DNA from: Hansfordia pulvinata
Lineage: Eukaryota > Ascomycota > Sordariomycetes > Xylariales
Reading direction: 5' to 3'
NCBI GenBank assembly: GCA_006538405.1
Contig: BJKQ01000013.1
Coordinates: 620,001-684,000 of the forward strand
DNA: 64,000 nucleotides
This document shows positions 55,561 through 64,000 of the stretch, piece by piece; position 1 is the first letter of the stretch, and every line of letters begins with the position of its first letter. The translations under genes were made by a program, and so were the position numbers. The notes under the pieces are model-generated. The model saw only the letters and a program-made list of their open reading frames with translations, was not told the DNA's origin and ran no database searches.

Positions 55561-57802
55561 GGGAAACCGACAACGCACCGCACCGCACCGGCACCGGCAC
55601 CGGCGTGCGCCCGACTCCTCCGATTCGAGACCGATTCTCAGTTGTGCTGAGCGGCTGGCCGACGACATGATCCGCTAGCCCCGCGCGAGCCGTGTTGGAT
55701 AGAGTCCACAGTCTCTACCGGGCGCCTTCCACCTCCCGATCGAGGCCTCTCGGGAGATGCCGGAGGGCGCCTGGTATCGAGCCGTTGTTGCACCGTCCCC
55801 GTCGCGTGTGTGGCCTGTGTCGAGATTGCTCGGCCTCGCTGCCCCTTCCGATCGAAACGAGTTTCTCAGAGGTGGTCGGGTCGACCGCCGAGACATCCTC
55901 TGCCAGTGTGCCCCGCGTGAATTTCCAAGACTCGCTCCCCAACAGTCTTTACCTTGAGAAAAGCACCGTCTCTTCTCTAGGTTTCTTTCCACGATTCCAG
56001 GTCCTGCGAGTGTTCGCCGCTCCAGGACCTACACGGCTCGGGTCTACGACAACAAGCAACCCAGCCCACCTGCGGGATCCTCAACTGAAGAAAGAATAGG
56101 GATACCCGCCCGACTGTCCCCACGACAACACGACTGAACCACGGCTGCATTCAACTCAACACTCGTGGTCCCTTCAGCCAACAGTCGCGAACATCCCGTT
56201 CAAGCTGCAGTCCCATCCGACAAGCACCTTGACCTGTTGTAATCCATTTGTCCCCCTTCATCTTCCCCGCCTCACGCAAGCATGACCGGTATTGGCGACG
56301 CTTTTGGGCTGTCCACACCTGGCAAGATTTTGGATACACATGCTCCAGACGGGAGGATGGACACGTTCAGATGTACATATTGCAGCCTGGTTCCACAAGG
56401 TACTAGCCTTGGTGGTTGAGTGGGTGGTCAAACCCACTCATTCATTATGATCAAAACACTCATTCATTCACCATCTATTTGTCTCTTATTATTGTGTGAA
56501 GTACAATGTTGTGATAGGAATGGGGCTTCGATCGTGGGGTCTGTCATTACTGTAGTTCGCCTTCTTGGTCTGCTGCGCACCGCGTAGTTGACGACACTAT
56601 CTTTATCAAAGTATTTTCTACCCGTCGATGACCTGTTCCTCCTCCCACCCGTTGAATCCTGAGGCTGCCTAACTTGTACTGAGCAGATATCTTGCCGCGT
56701 ACTGGTCCTTTCGGCAAACACACCCAGCTTTTGGCATTGATTGCCCGAGAAGAAAACCCCTGGATACCGCCATCGCAAGCGGCGAACCAGCTCCAACTGA
56801 AGCATGCTACCCAAAATTAAACAGTGAGAGCGAGGCTATGCGCGCCACGCATTGCAGGCGCCGCGAGTAACCCGCCCACACACCCGCCGCCTCGTCAGCG
56901 CCACCGTCTCTGCTACATGTCATCGAAGCCATGAGTACCACAAGAGGAATCCAGGCGCCACAAGGGAAGTCCACTCCCTGACGCCTTCGAGCGATGGCTT
57001 CAGCCACGCGGGAAAAGGGGTCGCAAAGGAGATTGTTGGTCGAGGGCCGTCGGGTCGTGGGCCGATGTGCACCTTCTCGGGCTCGTCTGTGTCGCGGGTT
57101 GGGAAATTCTCCCTCTTGGTAAGTAAAGAGTGCAAGAACAGCTACCTGCGCACGCCCTGGACAGCAAGAGTCTGTCCCTCTGGAGCAGACGTGTATAGAG
57201 GGGGGTCAAGGGAACGGCCATAACGGCCCCCACTCACCCACTGCCCCTCCATCAGTTGGGCGTGATATCCCAGGTTGAAGCACAACGGGACAGAGTCCAG
57301 CTTCACAAGCACTGCCGCGTCTTCCCCCGGCTGCCGAGGCGAGGGAGGGGAGGGGATGGCGCGGGCTTGAAGCCACAAACGACAACGGCACATATCACGC
57401 GCGCGCCACGGGCATTCCCCTCCATCCCTCTGCCCTCACCTTCGAGATCTCGGCGTGTTATCGCTTCTCCAATACACAAGCCGGGCTACTGGTTGCACCG
57501 TTGCCCCTTGAGAAGGGCCCGGGGATCCTCACGCTCGAAGGTTGAAGGGGAAGAGGGGTTTGGGTAGACATTCTTCGCTTCCCCCCCTTTTATTCTTCAC
57601 TGCTGCTCTCCCAGCTGCTGTAGGTATTCTACTCTTATCGCCGCCGGAGTCTGCCATAGGAGGCTTACCAAGTTGACCCGTCCTCTTACTTCACTGTTAC
57701 TTGCCTCCCCCCCCCCACCTCCTTTATTCCCGCACCATAGTCACCAATATCACAAACCCCCTCCCCTTGGGACTGCCGCTCCGCCCTGCCCCTCCCGAAG
57801 CA

Positions 57803-59593
57803 ATGGAGGCCGACATGCCCGCCATGCCTGGGATGGGCGATGACACCTCCGCTTCCGCCTCCCCGGCCCCGGCGCCCAGTCCCGTGCCCATCATGCCCAT
57901 GCCCGCGGGCGCCGCCGGCGCAAACATGAACCAGACCTTCCACCTCGACCCGGCCACCTCGCTCTACGGGCCCGCCTGGACCCCGGCCTCGCCCGCCGCC
58001 TACGCCGCCACCCTGCTGTTCCTGGCCGCCCTGGCCACCGCCCTGCGCGTCGCCTCCGCCCTCTACCATCACCACCGCGCGTCCTCCTCCTCCTCCTCCT
58101 CCTCCTCTCCGCTCGCCTGCTCGTGCTCGCGCTCGCCCTCTCCGCCCTTTGCTGCCCCGGGACGCCGCGGGTGCGGGTACGGGTGCGGATGTGCCGGGCT
58201 GCTGCTCGCCACCGCCAAGACCCCCAGCGCCGCCGCCGCCGCTCCGGGCTTGGTGGTGATCAAGCCATCTCCCTCTCCCTCGTCCTCGTCCTCGTCCTCG
58301 TCCTCATCGCGCGAGAGCCTCTGCAAGACGACCGCGGGCGCGTCGTCTCCGTCTTGCGCCTGCGCAGCCGGCGGTGCCTGTTTCCGCGAAGAAGGGGCCT
58401 GTGGTTGCGGCGGCGGTGGTGGTGCTGGTCACCCGCGCTCGGGCTCGCGCTTGCGCTCGTGCAAGTGCGGTGCGTCTTGCGCCTGCGCAACACCACCACC
58501 ATCATCATCATCGTCACCATCTTCACCCCCGCCGCCTGCGCCTGTGGCGCAGCTTGCTCGTGCGGTCCGGCGGCGGCGGTGGCCTGCTTCTGCCCCTGCT
58601 CCTCCTCCTCCTCTTCGCCCTGTGCCTGCGGTCCGTCTTGCGGTGCCGCCTCCTGCGCAGCCGCGCCGTCGTCCTCGGCCGGCTGCGACTGCGGCCGCAA
58701 CGACAGCAACGACAACAGCTACAGCGACGGCGGGCGCGGCAGGCGCTGTCCCTGCCCGTGCCCGTGCCCGTGCAGTGCGGGAGGGGGCTGCCACGCGGAC
58801 GAGCCCGAGGACGATCGCGGGGGCCCCGCCGCTACCGCTGCCGCTTCCCCGCAGGCGCCGGCCCGGGACGAGGAGGAGGGGGCGCTGGGTCTCGTCGGCG
58901 ACGACGACGACGGTAGCAGCAGCACCAACAACCACGGCGCCAGCGGCGACGTCGCCCTGCGCCGCCGGCGCCAGCAGCGCCCGCGTGGCTGCCCATGCGT
59001 CGTCGGCTGCGACTGCGGGGCCCCGCCTGGGTCCGGGTCCTCCCGGTCCGCGGCCGTCGGACTCGGGCGCCGCCCCGGGCTCCCCGGCGCTCGCCCCGCG
59101 GGTCCGCGGCCGCCGTCGCGGTGATGGTGGACGTGCTCCGCGCCGCCGCGGAGACATGCCTTGCCGGAGTCGGGTATCTCGTGTGAGTTCAGAACCGCCC
59201 CCCCCCCCCCCCCCCCCCCCCTTTCCCCTTCCCACCCATCTTCGACCGGCGATTGCATATATATATATATATATAAACATACATTAGCCCCATACCGGCC
59301 TTGAATCCTTGGCCTTTTTCTCTCTCTCTCTCCATGTCAAGACATAACCTACGCTCCCCCGCTCCCCCCCGTCAATCCCGACCGGATCCACGCACGCAGA
59401 CCCGCTGACACGAGAATCCTATCCCACCAAAAACAACAACAACAGAATGCTCGCCGTCATGACCATGAACGTGGGCTACTTCCTCGCCGTGCTGGCGGGC
59501 ACCTTCGCCGGCAGCCTCGTGGTTGCCCGGTGCACCCCTTCGCTCGGCGGCGGCGGCGGCGGCCGTCAGGCCGTCGGTGCGCACTTTCACTGA
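57803..59593 (+). CDS. Ctr-family copper transporter with an extremely cysteine-rich loop
   Basis: Exons are 57803-59182 and 59446-59593; donor GTGAGT, acceptor AACAACAG. The N-terminus is Met-rich and extracellular (MEADMPAMPGMGDD, PIMPMPAG). TM1 is near residues 65-87 (AATLLFLAALATALRVASAL). TM2 is near VMVDVLRAAAETCLAGVGYLV. Exon 2 encodes MLAVMTMNVGYFLAVLAGTF: the MxxxM-like copper motif in TM2 and the GxxxG of TM3. The loop between TM1 and TM2 is about 390 residues against 30-60 in usual Ctr proteins. It carries about forty Cys, mostly as CxC (GCGYGCGC, SCACAAGGACF, ACFCPC, CPCPCPCPC, GCPCVVGCDC). The loop lies in three frames; adding one base at 58526-58530 and one near 59073-59085 (C runs) joins them and makes 510 codons. 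Likely a plasma- or vacuolar-membrane Cu(I) importer. Confidence 0.8.
59198..59275. repeat. Poly(C) tract and (AT)n run inside the Ctr intron
   Basis: About 24 consecutive C residues (59198-59221) and a TA dinucleotide run (59256-59275) lie in the 263-bp intron, next to the splice donor. Confidence 0.9.
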
Positions 59594-61030
59594 TGAAAGT
59601 GGAGGTCCCTCTTGAGGGGCTGGGGAGAGAGGGGCCAGGGAGGGGGGGAGGGGGAGGATAGATCGAAAGAAAACGAGAGAGAAGAAGGGGCACATGCCAC
59701 CTCCGTGATGATTGTGCTGAAAAACGACTTCTAGAACGTGGGGGAGGGTTTCCCAAAGAGTAAAAAAAAAAAACCAAGAAGAAAAGTCCTGAAAAAGAGT
59801 CCTGAAGAAGCGCCTTCCGAGTAGTCAGCGCCTAAGACGTTTCCGCCCCCGTCACCAGTTGACAACTGCGGGGGGGGTATCTTTCACGGAATCACCGCGT
59901 ACGCAAGAAACGCCGGCATATCTCCTGCTTCTGTATACGATCCTCGTCAAAGTCCGCATTTCTACTATGGTCGGGATCGGCGTCAGAGCAAGTGACAAGG
60001 TAACAGGCCTCTGAGTAATCGTCATCAGAGATTACGGCATCCGTGTCGATGAGCGTCTTGGCCATCCTGGTGTGGTGTCGGCGGACAGTCCTTCAGGATA
60101 AATTCAATCCTCGTTGCGCCAGGGCAGTATTGGACGATAGTGTCATATGCCTGGAGCTTTACGGGGTCACCTGTTTTTCTAAGGAACCATCCGAGCATGT
60201 TCATTATAACATGTGCACAGGCCGTGATGCATGAAACAAATCACTCAAGGCTTCGCCGGCCGGGTGGCAAGCCCTTCGAATGACAAACTACGATTAGTCT
60301 TATCTGCAAAGCGTCCAACGACGCGATTTTCATCTAGTAGGCAATCGAAAAGCTATGAATGAATCGACAGTAAATGGTGAACCTGATCTGCAAGTCGGAT
60401 ACAGGCCTGGCCATGTTCCGCCTCGGCTCACAACTTTTCTTCCACCATGCACTTTGATGCCCACTCAAGCAGAGCCGCAAACCCATATCACCACCACCTG
60501 ACTGACAACAAATCGAAACCCCCGTCCAGTTATCCTCTCCAGGGCACTTTTTGGGATGGTTCATGCAGCAGATGGCCACGGGGGCAGCCGATATGGAAAA
60601 GTTGTGGCATTGTGATTTTGGCATGTATGACTCGAACAAACAGATACAGCGGTTGGGCCAGCTGCGACTTGGTGGCGGGAAGACACTGCAGTCCTGCTCA
60701 CTGGCCAAGTTGATGGTACAAATATGGTGCGATGAACGCGCCATGATGCCGACCATGGACGGGCTGGGCGAAGCAGATGCAAAGCTCAAAAGAACCGGAA
60801 CAGAGCGGGCGTGAAGGGGATGTGGAGCAGGGAATCGCTGTCTTGTCGAGTAAAAAACACCATGACCTGTCAACGCCAGGGACCACCGAAGCCAGCGCTG
60901 GCCGACTGGTCATGGTCCCGAAATTATATTTTCACCTCAGATGGGTAGAGGAACCTCGAAAACCCGCACCGGAGTCTCGGGCATCTGGAGCAAGCCCAGA
61001 CTTCTACTGCGAACCTAGCAGCAGAGTTGT
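59594..61030. other. Convergent intergenic region (about 1.4 kb)
   Basis: Between the Ctr gene (+) and mcm1 (-); holds both terminators. No coding-like frame or RNA gene was seen. Confidence 0.5.
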
Positions 61031-61954
61031 TTAGGGCTGATGAGACGTGTGCTGCGGCATGCCGGATTGTGGCGGCATGGCGTACTGCGCGCCCCGCTGC
61101 ACGTAGCTTTGATATGCCATGGCGGACGGGTCCATGGGGACGTTGGGCGGCATGTAGTTGGGGGGCATGTGCGGTTGAGGCATGCCGGGCCGGCTGCTCT
61201 GGGGAGGCAGGTGCTGGGGAGGCTCTTCGGGCGATTCGACCTGGTTGGAGTCGTCGACGCCGTTCTCGCCGCCAGACGAGGGTTCCGGCGCGTTCAGGCA
61301 GGCCTGGAATTCGTCAGGGGTGGGTTCGTTGCGGCAAAGATTCGCAGGAGAAACGTACCTGAATGAGGTTCTTGCCCTCGGCCTTGGTTACCAGTGGCTG
61401 GAGCTTGGGAGTGGTGAAAGTGTAGACGAGGCCAGTCTCCGAAACGACCAGCAGCAGCACCTGAGTGCCCGTCAGGACCGACAGCTCGTAGGCCTGTGGA
61501 TGAGCAATGTCAGTATTGTGAGCGGAATGTTCACATCAGGTTGTAGCGAGGAGCGTGACGCGCAAGACGCGCCCAGGCCTGTGCAAGGGAGCAAGGGAAT
61601 TGGCCCAGCCCAGTTTCTCGTCATGCGATCTCGCGGCGCGACGAGGGGATCGTGTCGTGTTGTGCACAGGTCGCCGGCAGGCAAGGGTGCCCCGCGAATC
61701 AAACTGGCTTACCTTCTTCATGATTCCGGCCTTGCGTTTGGAGAATGTGATGTGGCGGCGCGACTTGTCGCTGATGAACTTGATCTCAATCTTGCGGCGC
61801 TCGCGGCCACCCTTCTCGTCATCGTCATCGTCATCGTCGGGATGCTGGCGCGCTGGCGCTTGATGCCGCGAGGCTCGGCGCCGCCGTTGCCGACGTGGGA
61901 GTCGTCGAGGTCGCCCGGCGAGGTCTGGTCGTGCTGGTCGGTGATGTCGGCCAT
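61031..61954 (-). CDS. mcm1: MADS-box transcription factor Mcm1
   Basis: Exons are 61713-61954, 61359-61493 and 61031-61303; with one base restored they encode 216 residues. N-terminus MADITDQHDQTSPGDLDD is typical of fungal Mcm1, then an acidic run DDDDDDEKGG. The MADS box follows (RERRKIEIKFISDKSRRHIT, FSKRKAGIMKK|AYELSVLTGTQVLLLVVSE) with the splice after KK. The SAM extension is TFTTPKLQPLVTKAEGKN. The C-terminus is Pro/Gln/Met-rich, ending QHTSHQP. Mcm1 is a dimeric regulator of mating, cell-cycle and metabolism genes. The N-terminal frame and the MADS frame differ by one base near 61839-61841 (GGG), between RQRASIP and DDDDDD. Intron phases work only with that base added. A frameshift here would destroy the DNA-binding domain, so I read it as a consensus error. 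Confidence 0.93.
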
Positions 61955-62537
61955 TGTGTATTGCTTTGTTACGTGACGGGCAAGGCGCGTCTAAATGAGG
62001 GATGATGCGTTGCGGTACGGTTTGGCAGCAGCAGCAGGCTGCAGGCAGGCTTGTATCACGAAACGAAAAAGGTAAAAGTGGTGGAGAGATACTGTTTTGG
62101 TCGTGGTGCCGACGACCTATACTTGATCTGGCGTTGAGCGGAGGGAGAGACTGGTTGTAGTAGGTGGTAGGGGACGTGGTTTTACCGTTGCGCAGACAGG
62201 CGGCGGACAGGCGACCTATGGGGGTTCCTTTGGCTTGGGTAGGGTTCCAGAGTAGGTCCGTGCTGTGCTCAGCGATCAGTACGAGTCCGTGTCGCTACGA
62301 GTAAGCGAGCGAGTGAATGAGTGGGCGGCGAGGGAGAGGAGAGATCGGGAGGACCAGACCTAGACCCGGCCAGGGGGGTGGCGGACGACAGGGGTGTGAA
62401 GGCGCGTGTTGGTGATTGGTCGGGGGTGGGGGCGTGAATGCTGCTAAAAGTGGGCGTGCGCTGGCCTGGGTGCAGTGCAAGGAGGACGGCGGGCCGCCAG
62501 GACGAAGACCAGTGCTCCGTGTGGGATGTTGGATGAA

Positions 62538-62562
62538 TGGGATGGGATGGGATGGGACGGGA
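62538..62562. repeat. GGGAT pentamer repeat in the mcm1 upstream region
   Basis: About five GGGAT/GGATG units. It is the reverse-complement counterpart of the CCCAT run at 28792-28838. Confidence 0.8.
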
Positions 62563-62686
62563 GGGTGGTGGTCCGTCGTGGCCACTGGCGTCGTGCGTCC
62601 CCAACGTGCGAAACCGCGCGTTTGCACTGCGGTGCGCTGGTGCGGTGCTTAGGGGGGTGGGCGCCTTTCTGGCTCTGCCGCGGCCT

Positions 62687-62766
62687 GACCCCCGTTCTGC
62701 CCGGTTCTCTGCTCTGCCCTGTTCTCTGCTCTGCCCCGTTCTGCTCTGCCCTGCCCTGCCCTGCCC
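62687..62766. repeat. CTGCCC/CTCTG low-complexity block
   Basis: Imperfect tandem words (CCGTTCTGC, CTCTGCCC, CCCTG) over about 80 bp in the mcm1 upstream region. Confidence 0.7.
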
Positions 62767-64000
62767 GATCTGACGACATCCTGGCACCATGACTGTTGCG
62801 ACCAAGCGCTTACTTGACGGGCAGCTGGCTGCCACATTTCAGCCAGGCGCAATAAGGCAGGCAGCTTGCGCACACCGGCAGTCCTTTGCTGATTGCCGCT
62901 GGCTTGGTCCCCTCGCGAGGCCCATTCTTGTGCTTGTCACAGAAAAGCAGCTTTAGTGGACCTCGACGCCCGCAGAAGCAGACAGACAAGACTGACACAG
63001 TGCTAAAGATTGCTCTCCTGCTTGTTCAGGTCTGGCCCTTGCCGAGTGCCGCGTGTGAGTGGCCAAGAGGGACGAGGAACCGGGTCAGGGTGGATCAGGG
63101 CGACAGAGGTAGAGGCAGAGGCAGAGAGAGGCACGAGAGGGGAGGAAAAGTGGAGGAGCACGAGCACGGGACAGGGGGGTGGGCAGGGTGGATCTGGGAG
63201 TCCGCATGTCTGTGCGCCACCAGCAGCAAGACGTGCACCAGACCTGTCGAGTTGGATACCGCGTGCTCGTACTACCGCCCGGGTGTTGTTGGACGGTAGC
63301 GTGAGCAGCACCAGGGCAAGACAGCACTAGCTGGGGTGGCCGCCAGTGCAAGGTTGCGAACGGCAGAGTTGCCCGCACCCACCGGCCGGCTCGACGACTC
63401 GTCCCCGTACAAAGTACGGGCAGACATGCGAGCGCGGCTCAATGTTCGTACAAGGACACGCGCAGCAGAGGACAGGGCCGCGGCAGGCATGAGGAAGTGC
63501 CGTCGCATCGCCATCGCACAAGCACCTGCAGCGGCGCGATCCAGTGCAGGTGCCGGTGAGACGGGGGTGGGCATGCCGTGCAAGGTTGGGGGTAGTAATC
63601 AGGGCTGGTTGAGTGATGGCTGACTATTCGACGCGGAACCAAGTCGACTTACCTGCTTTGATCGTCTGTCTCTATTAGGGACCAGCGGTCGTGTGCTCCA
63701 CTGCTGATTGGCTGGTCGACTGGGGGGTCGGCCTGTGGTTGCTGACTCGAGGAATGCGGCGTCTGGGGGTTTCTGTTTGTTTGGCGGAGCCGAGGTATGC
63801 GCGGCCTTCAGAGTAATACGTGACAATGTTGTCTGGGCGCAAGACCGGTCTGCGCGCGAGGCGATACGGGATGGACTCCGAAGACTCGTGGGCTTGTGGA
63901 CGTCGAGTGAGCGTTGGGCGCCTGCAACCTAGAGGCCCGCGTCAGCAAGAAAACGTCCGGTGAAACGCGGCGAGTAATTCCAGTGCGGTGCTGGCGAAAC

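Larger units (their letters stand above)
52121..57802. other. Long gene-free region (about 5.7 kb)
   Basis: No convincing coding gene. From 52.4 to 54.7 kb there is a second cluster of TACGAGTA/TACTCGTA motifs. CTTAC pentamers (54825-54860) precede a T/C-rich stretch at 54.9 kb that looks like a promoter and leader. ATGAGGCTTGC followed by GTGAGT at 55069 could be a tiny first exon, but no continuing exon was found. A degenerate 76-bp tandem array follows at 55.2-55.56 kb. The right end is the promoter of the Ctr gene. Confidence 0.5.
61955..64000. other. Region upstream of mcm1, to the window end
   Basis: About 2 kb with no convincing gene. Contains the mcm1 promoter, a GGGAT repeat (62538-62562), CTGCCC/TCTGC repeats (62687-62766) and TACGAGT words near 62280-62300. 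The right edge shows no clear coding frame. Confidence 0.5.

Noticed and set aside
54917..55600. A 227-codon minus-strand frame across the 76-bp array
   Set aside because: The frame exists because the repeat is GC-rich and stop-poor in several frames. Composition is Arg/Gly/Ala-dominated and the repeat length is not a multiple of three.
56283..56420. A short frame beginning MTGIGDAFGLSTPGKIL after a leader-like stretch
   Set aside because: Only 45 codons, with no recognised relative and no convincing next exon.
59198..59221. The poly(C) run as a possible assembly gap or CRISPR-like feature
   Set aside because: It is a simple homopolymer inside a well-supported intron. No repeat-spacer pattern exists anywhere in the window.
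58429..59280. A 283-codon minus-strand frame opposite the Ctr gene
   Set aside because: Arg/Gly/Ala-rich shadow of GC-rich coding sequence; the plus strand carries the transmembrane segments and the conserved copper motifs.

Overview
The window is nuclear DNA of a filamentous ascomycete, most likely a sordariomycete. Genes are short and intron-poor. Introns are mostly 50-90 bp with GTRNGT-like donors and CTGAC/CTAAC branch sites close to a CAG/TAG acceptor. Coding GC is high, and 5' leaders are pyrimidine-rich. Recognisable proteins include an unfused eS30, a SIN/MEN-type NDR kinase, Chs5, WASP/Las17, XPF/Rad1, eIF1A and an Mcm1 MADS protein. No rRNA, transposon, CRISPR array or secondary-metabolite cluster was found. 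The only tRNA-like signal is a 3' half at 17.0 kb.

Layout. 0-5 kb: the edge of an unknown gene (-), a small secreted protein (+) and the Dbf2/Sid2 kinase (+). 8.7-9.8 kb: a GPI-anchored cell-surface protein (+). 11.9-14.1 kb: eS30 (-) and an NmrA-like protein (-). 15.6-16.5 kb: a secreted CREG-like flavin-barrel protein (+). 17.8-19.2 kb: a secreted pseudokinase-like protein (-). 20.9-24.6 kb: a very large low-complexity protein (-). 29-30 kb: a short-chain dehydrogenase (+). 30.6-32.2 kb: a secreted propeller-like protein (-). 34.6-35.9 kb: Chs5 (-). 37.2-38.4 kb: an unknown repeat-tailed protein (-). 39.5-40.5 kb: eIF1A (+). 41.7-43.6 kb: Las17/WASP (-). 46.1-46.4 kb: a 65-residue protein (-). 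47.4-50.4 kb: XPF/Rad1 (+). 51.5-52.1 kb: a 66-residue putative lipidated membrane peptide (-). 57.8-59.6 kb: a Ctr copper transporter with an extremely Cys-rich loop (+). 61.0-62.0 kb: Mcm1 (-). Long gene-free stretches lie at 5.0-8.7, 24.6-28.9, 43.6-46.1 and 52.1-57.8 kb.

The genes do not form one pathway. Several belong to polarity, cell-wall and cytokinesis biology (Dbf2, Chs5, Las17, the GPI protein). The rest are housekeeping or secreted/membrane proteins.

Two observations cut across genes. First, six genes contain about ten one-base contractions, nearly all at G or C runs. Each is exactly what is needed to restore a conserved frame, so these look like consensus errors rather than decay. 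Second, a palindromic motif related to GTACTCGTACGAGTAC is scattered through the gene-free stretches and was not noticed in coding sequence. The most unusual gene is the Ctr transporter, whose cytosolic loop reads as a metallothionein-like domain with about forty cysteines.
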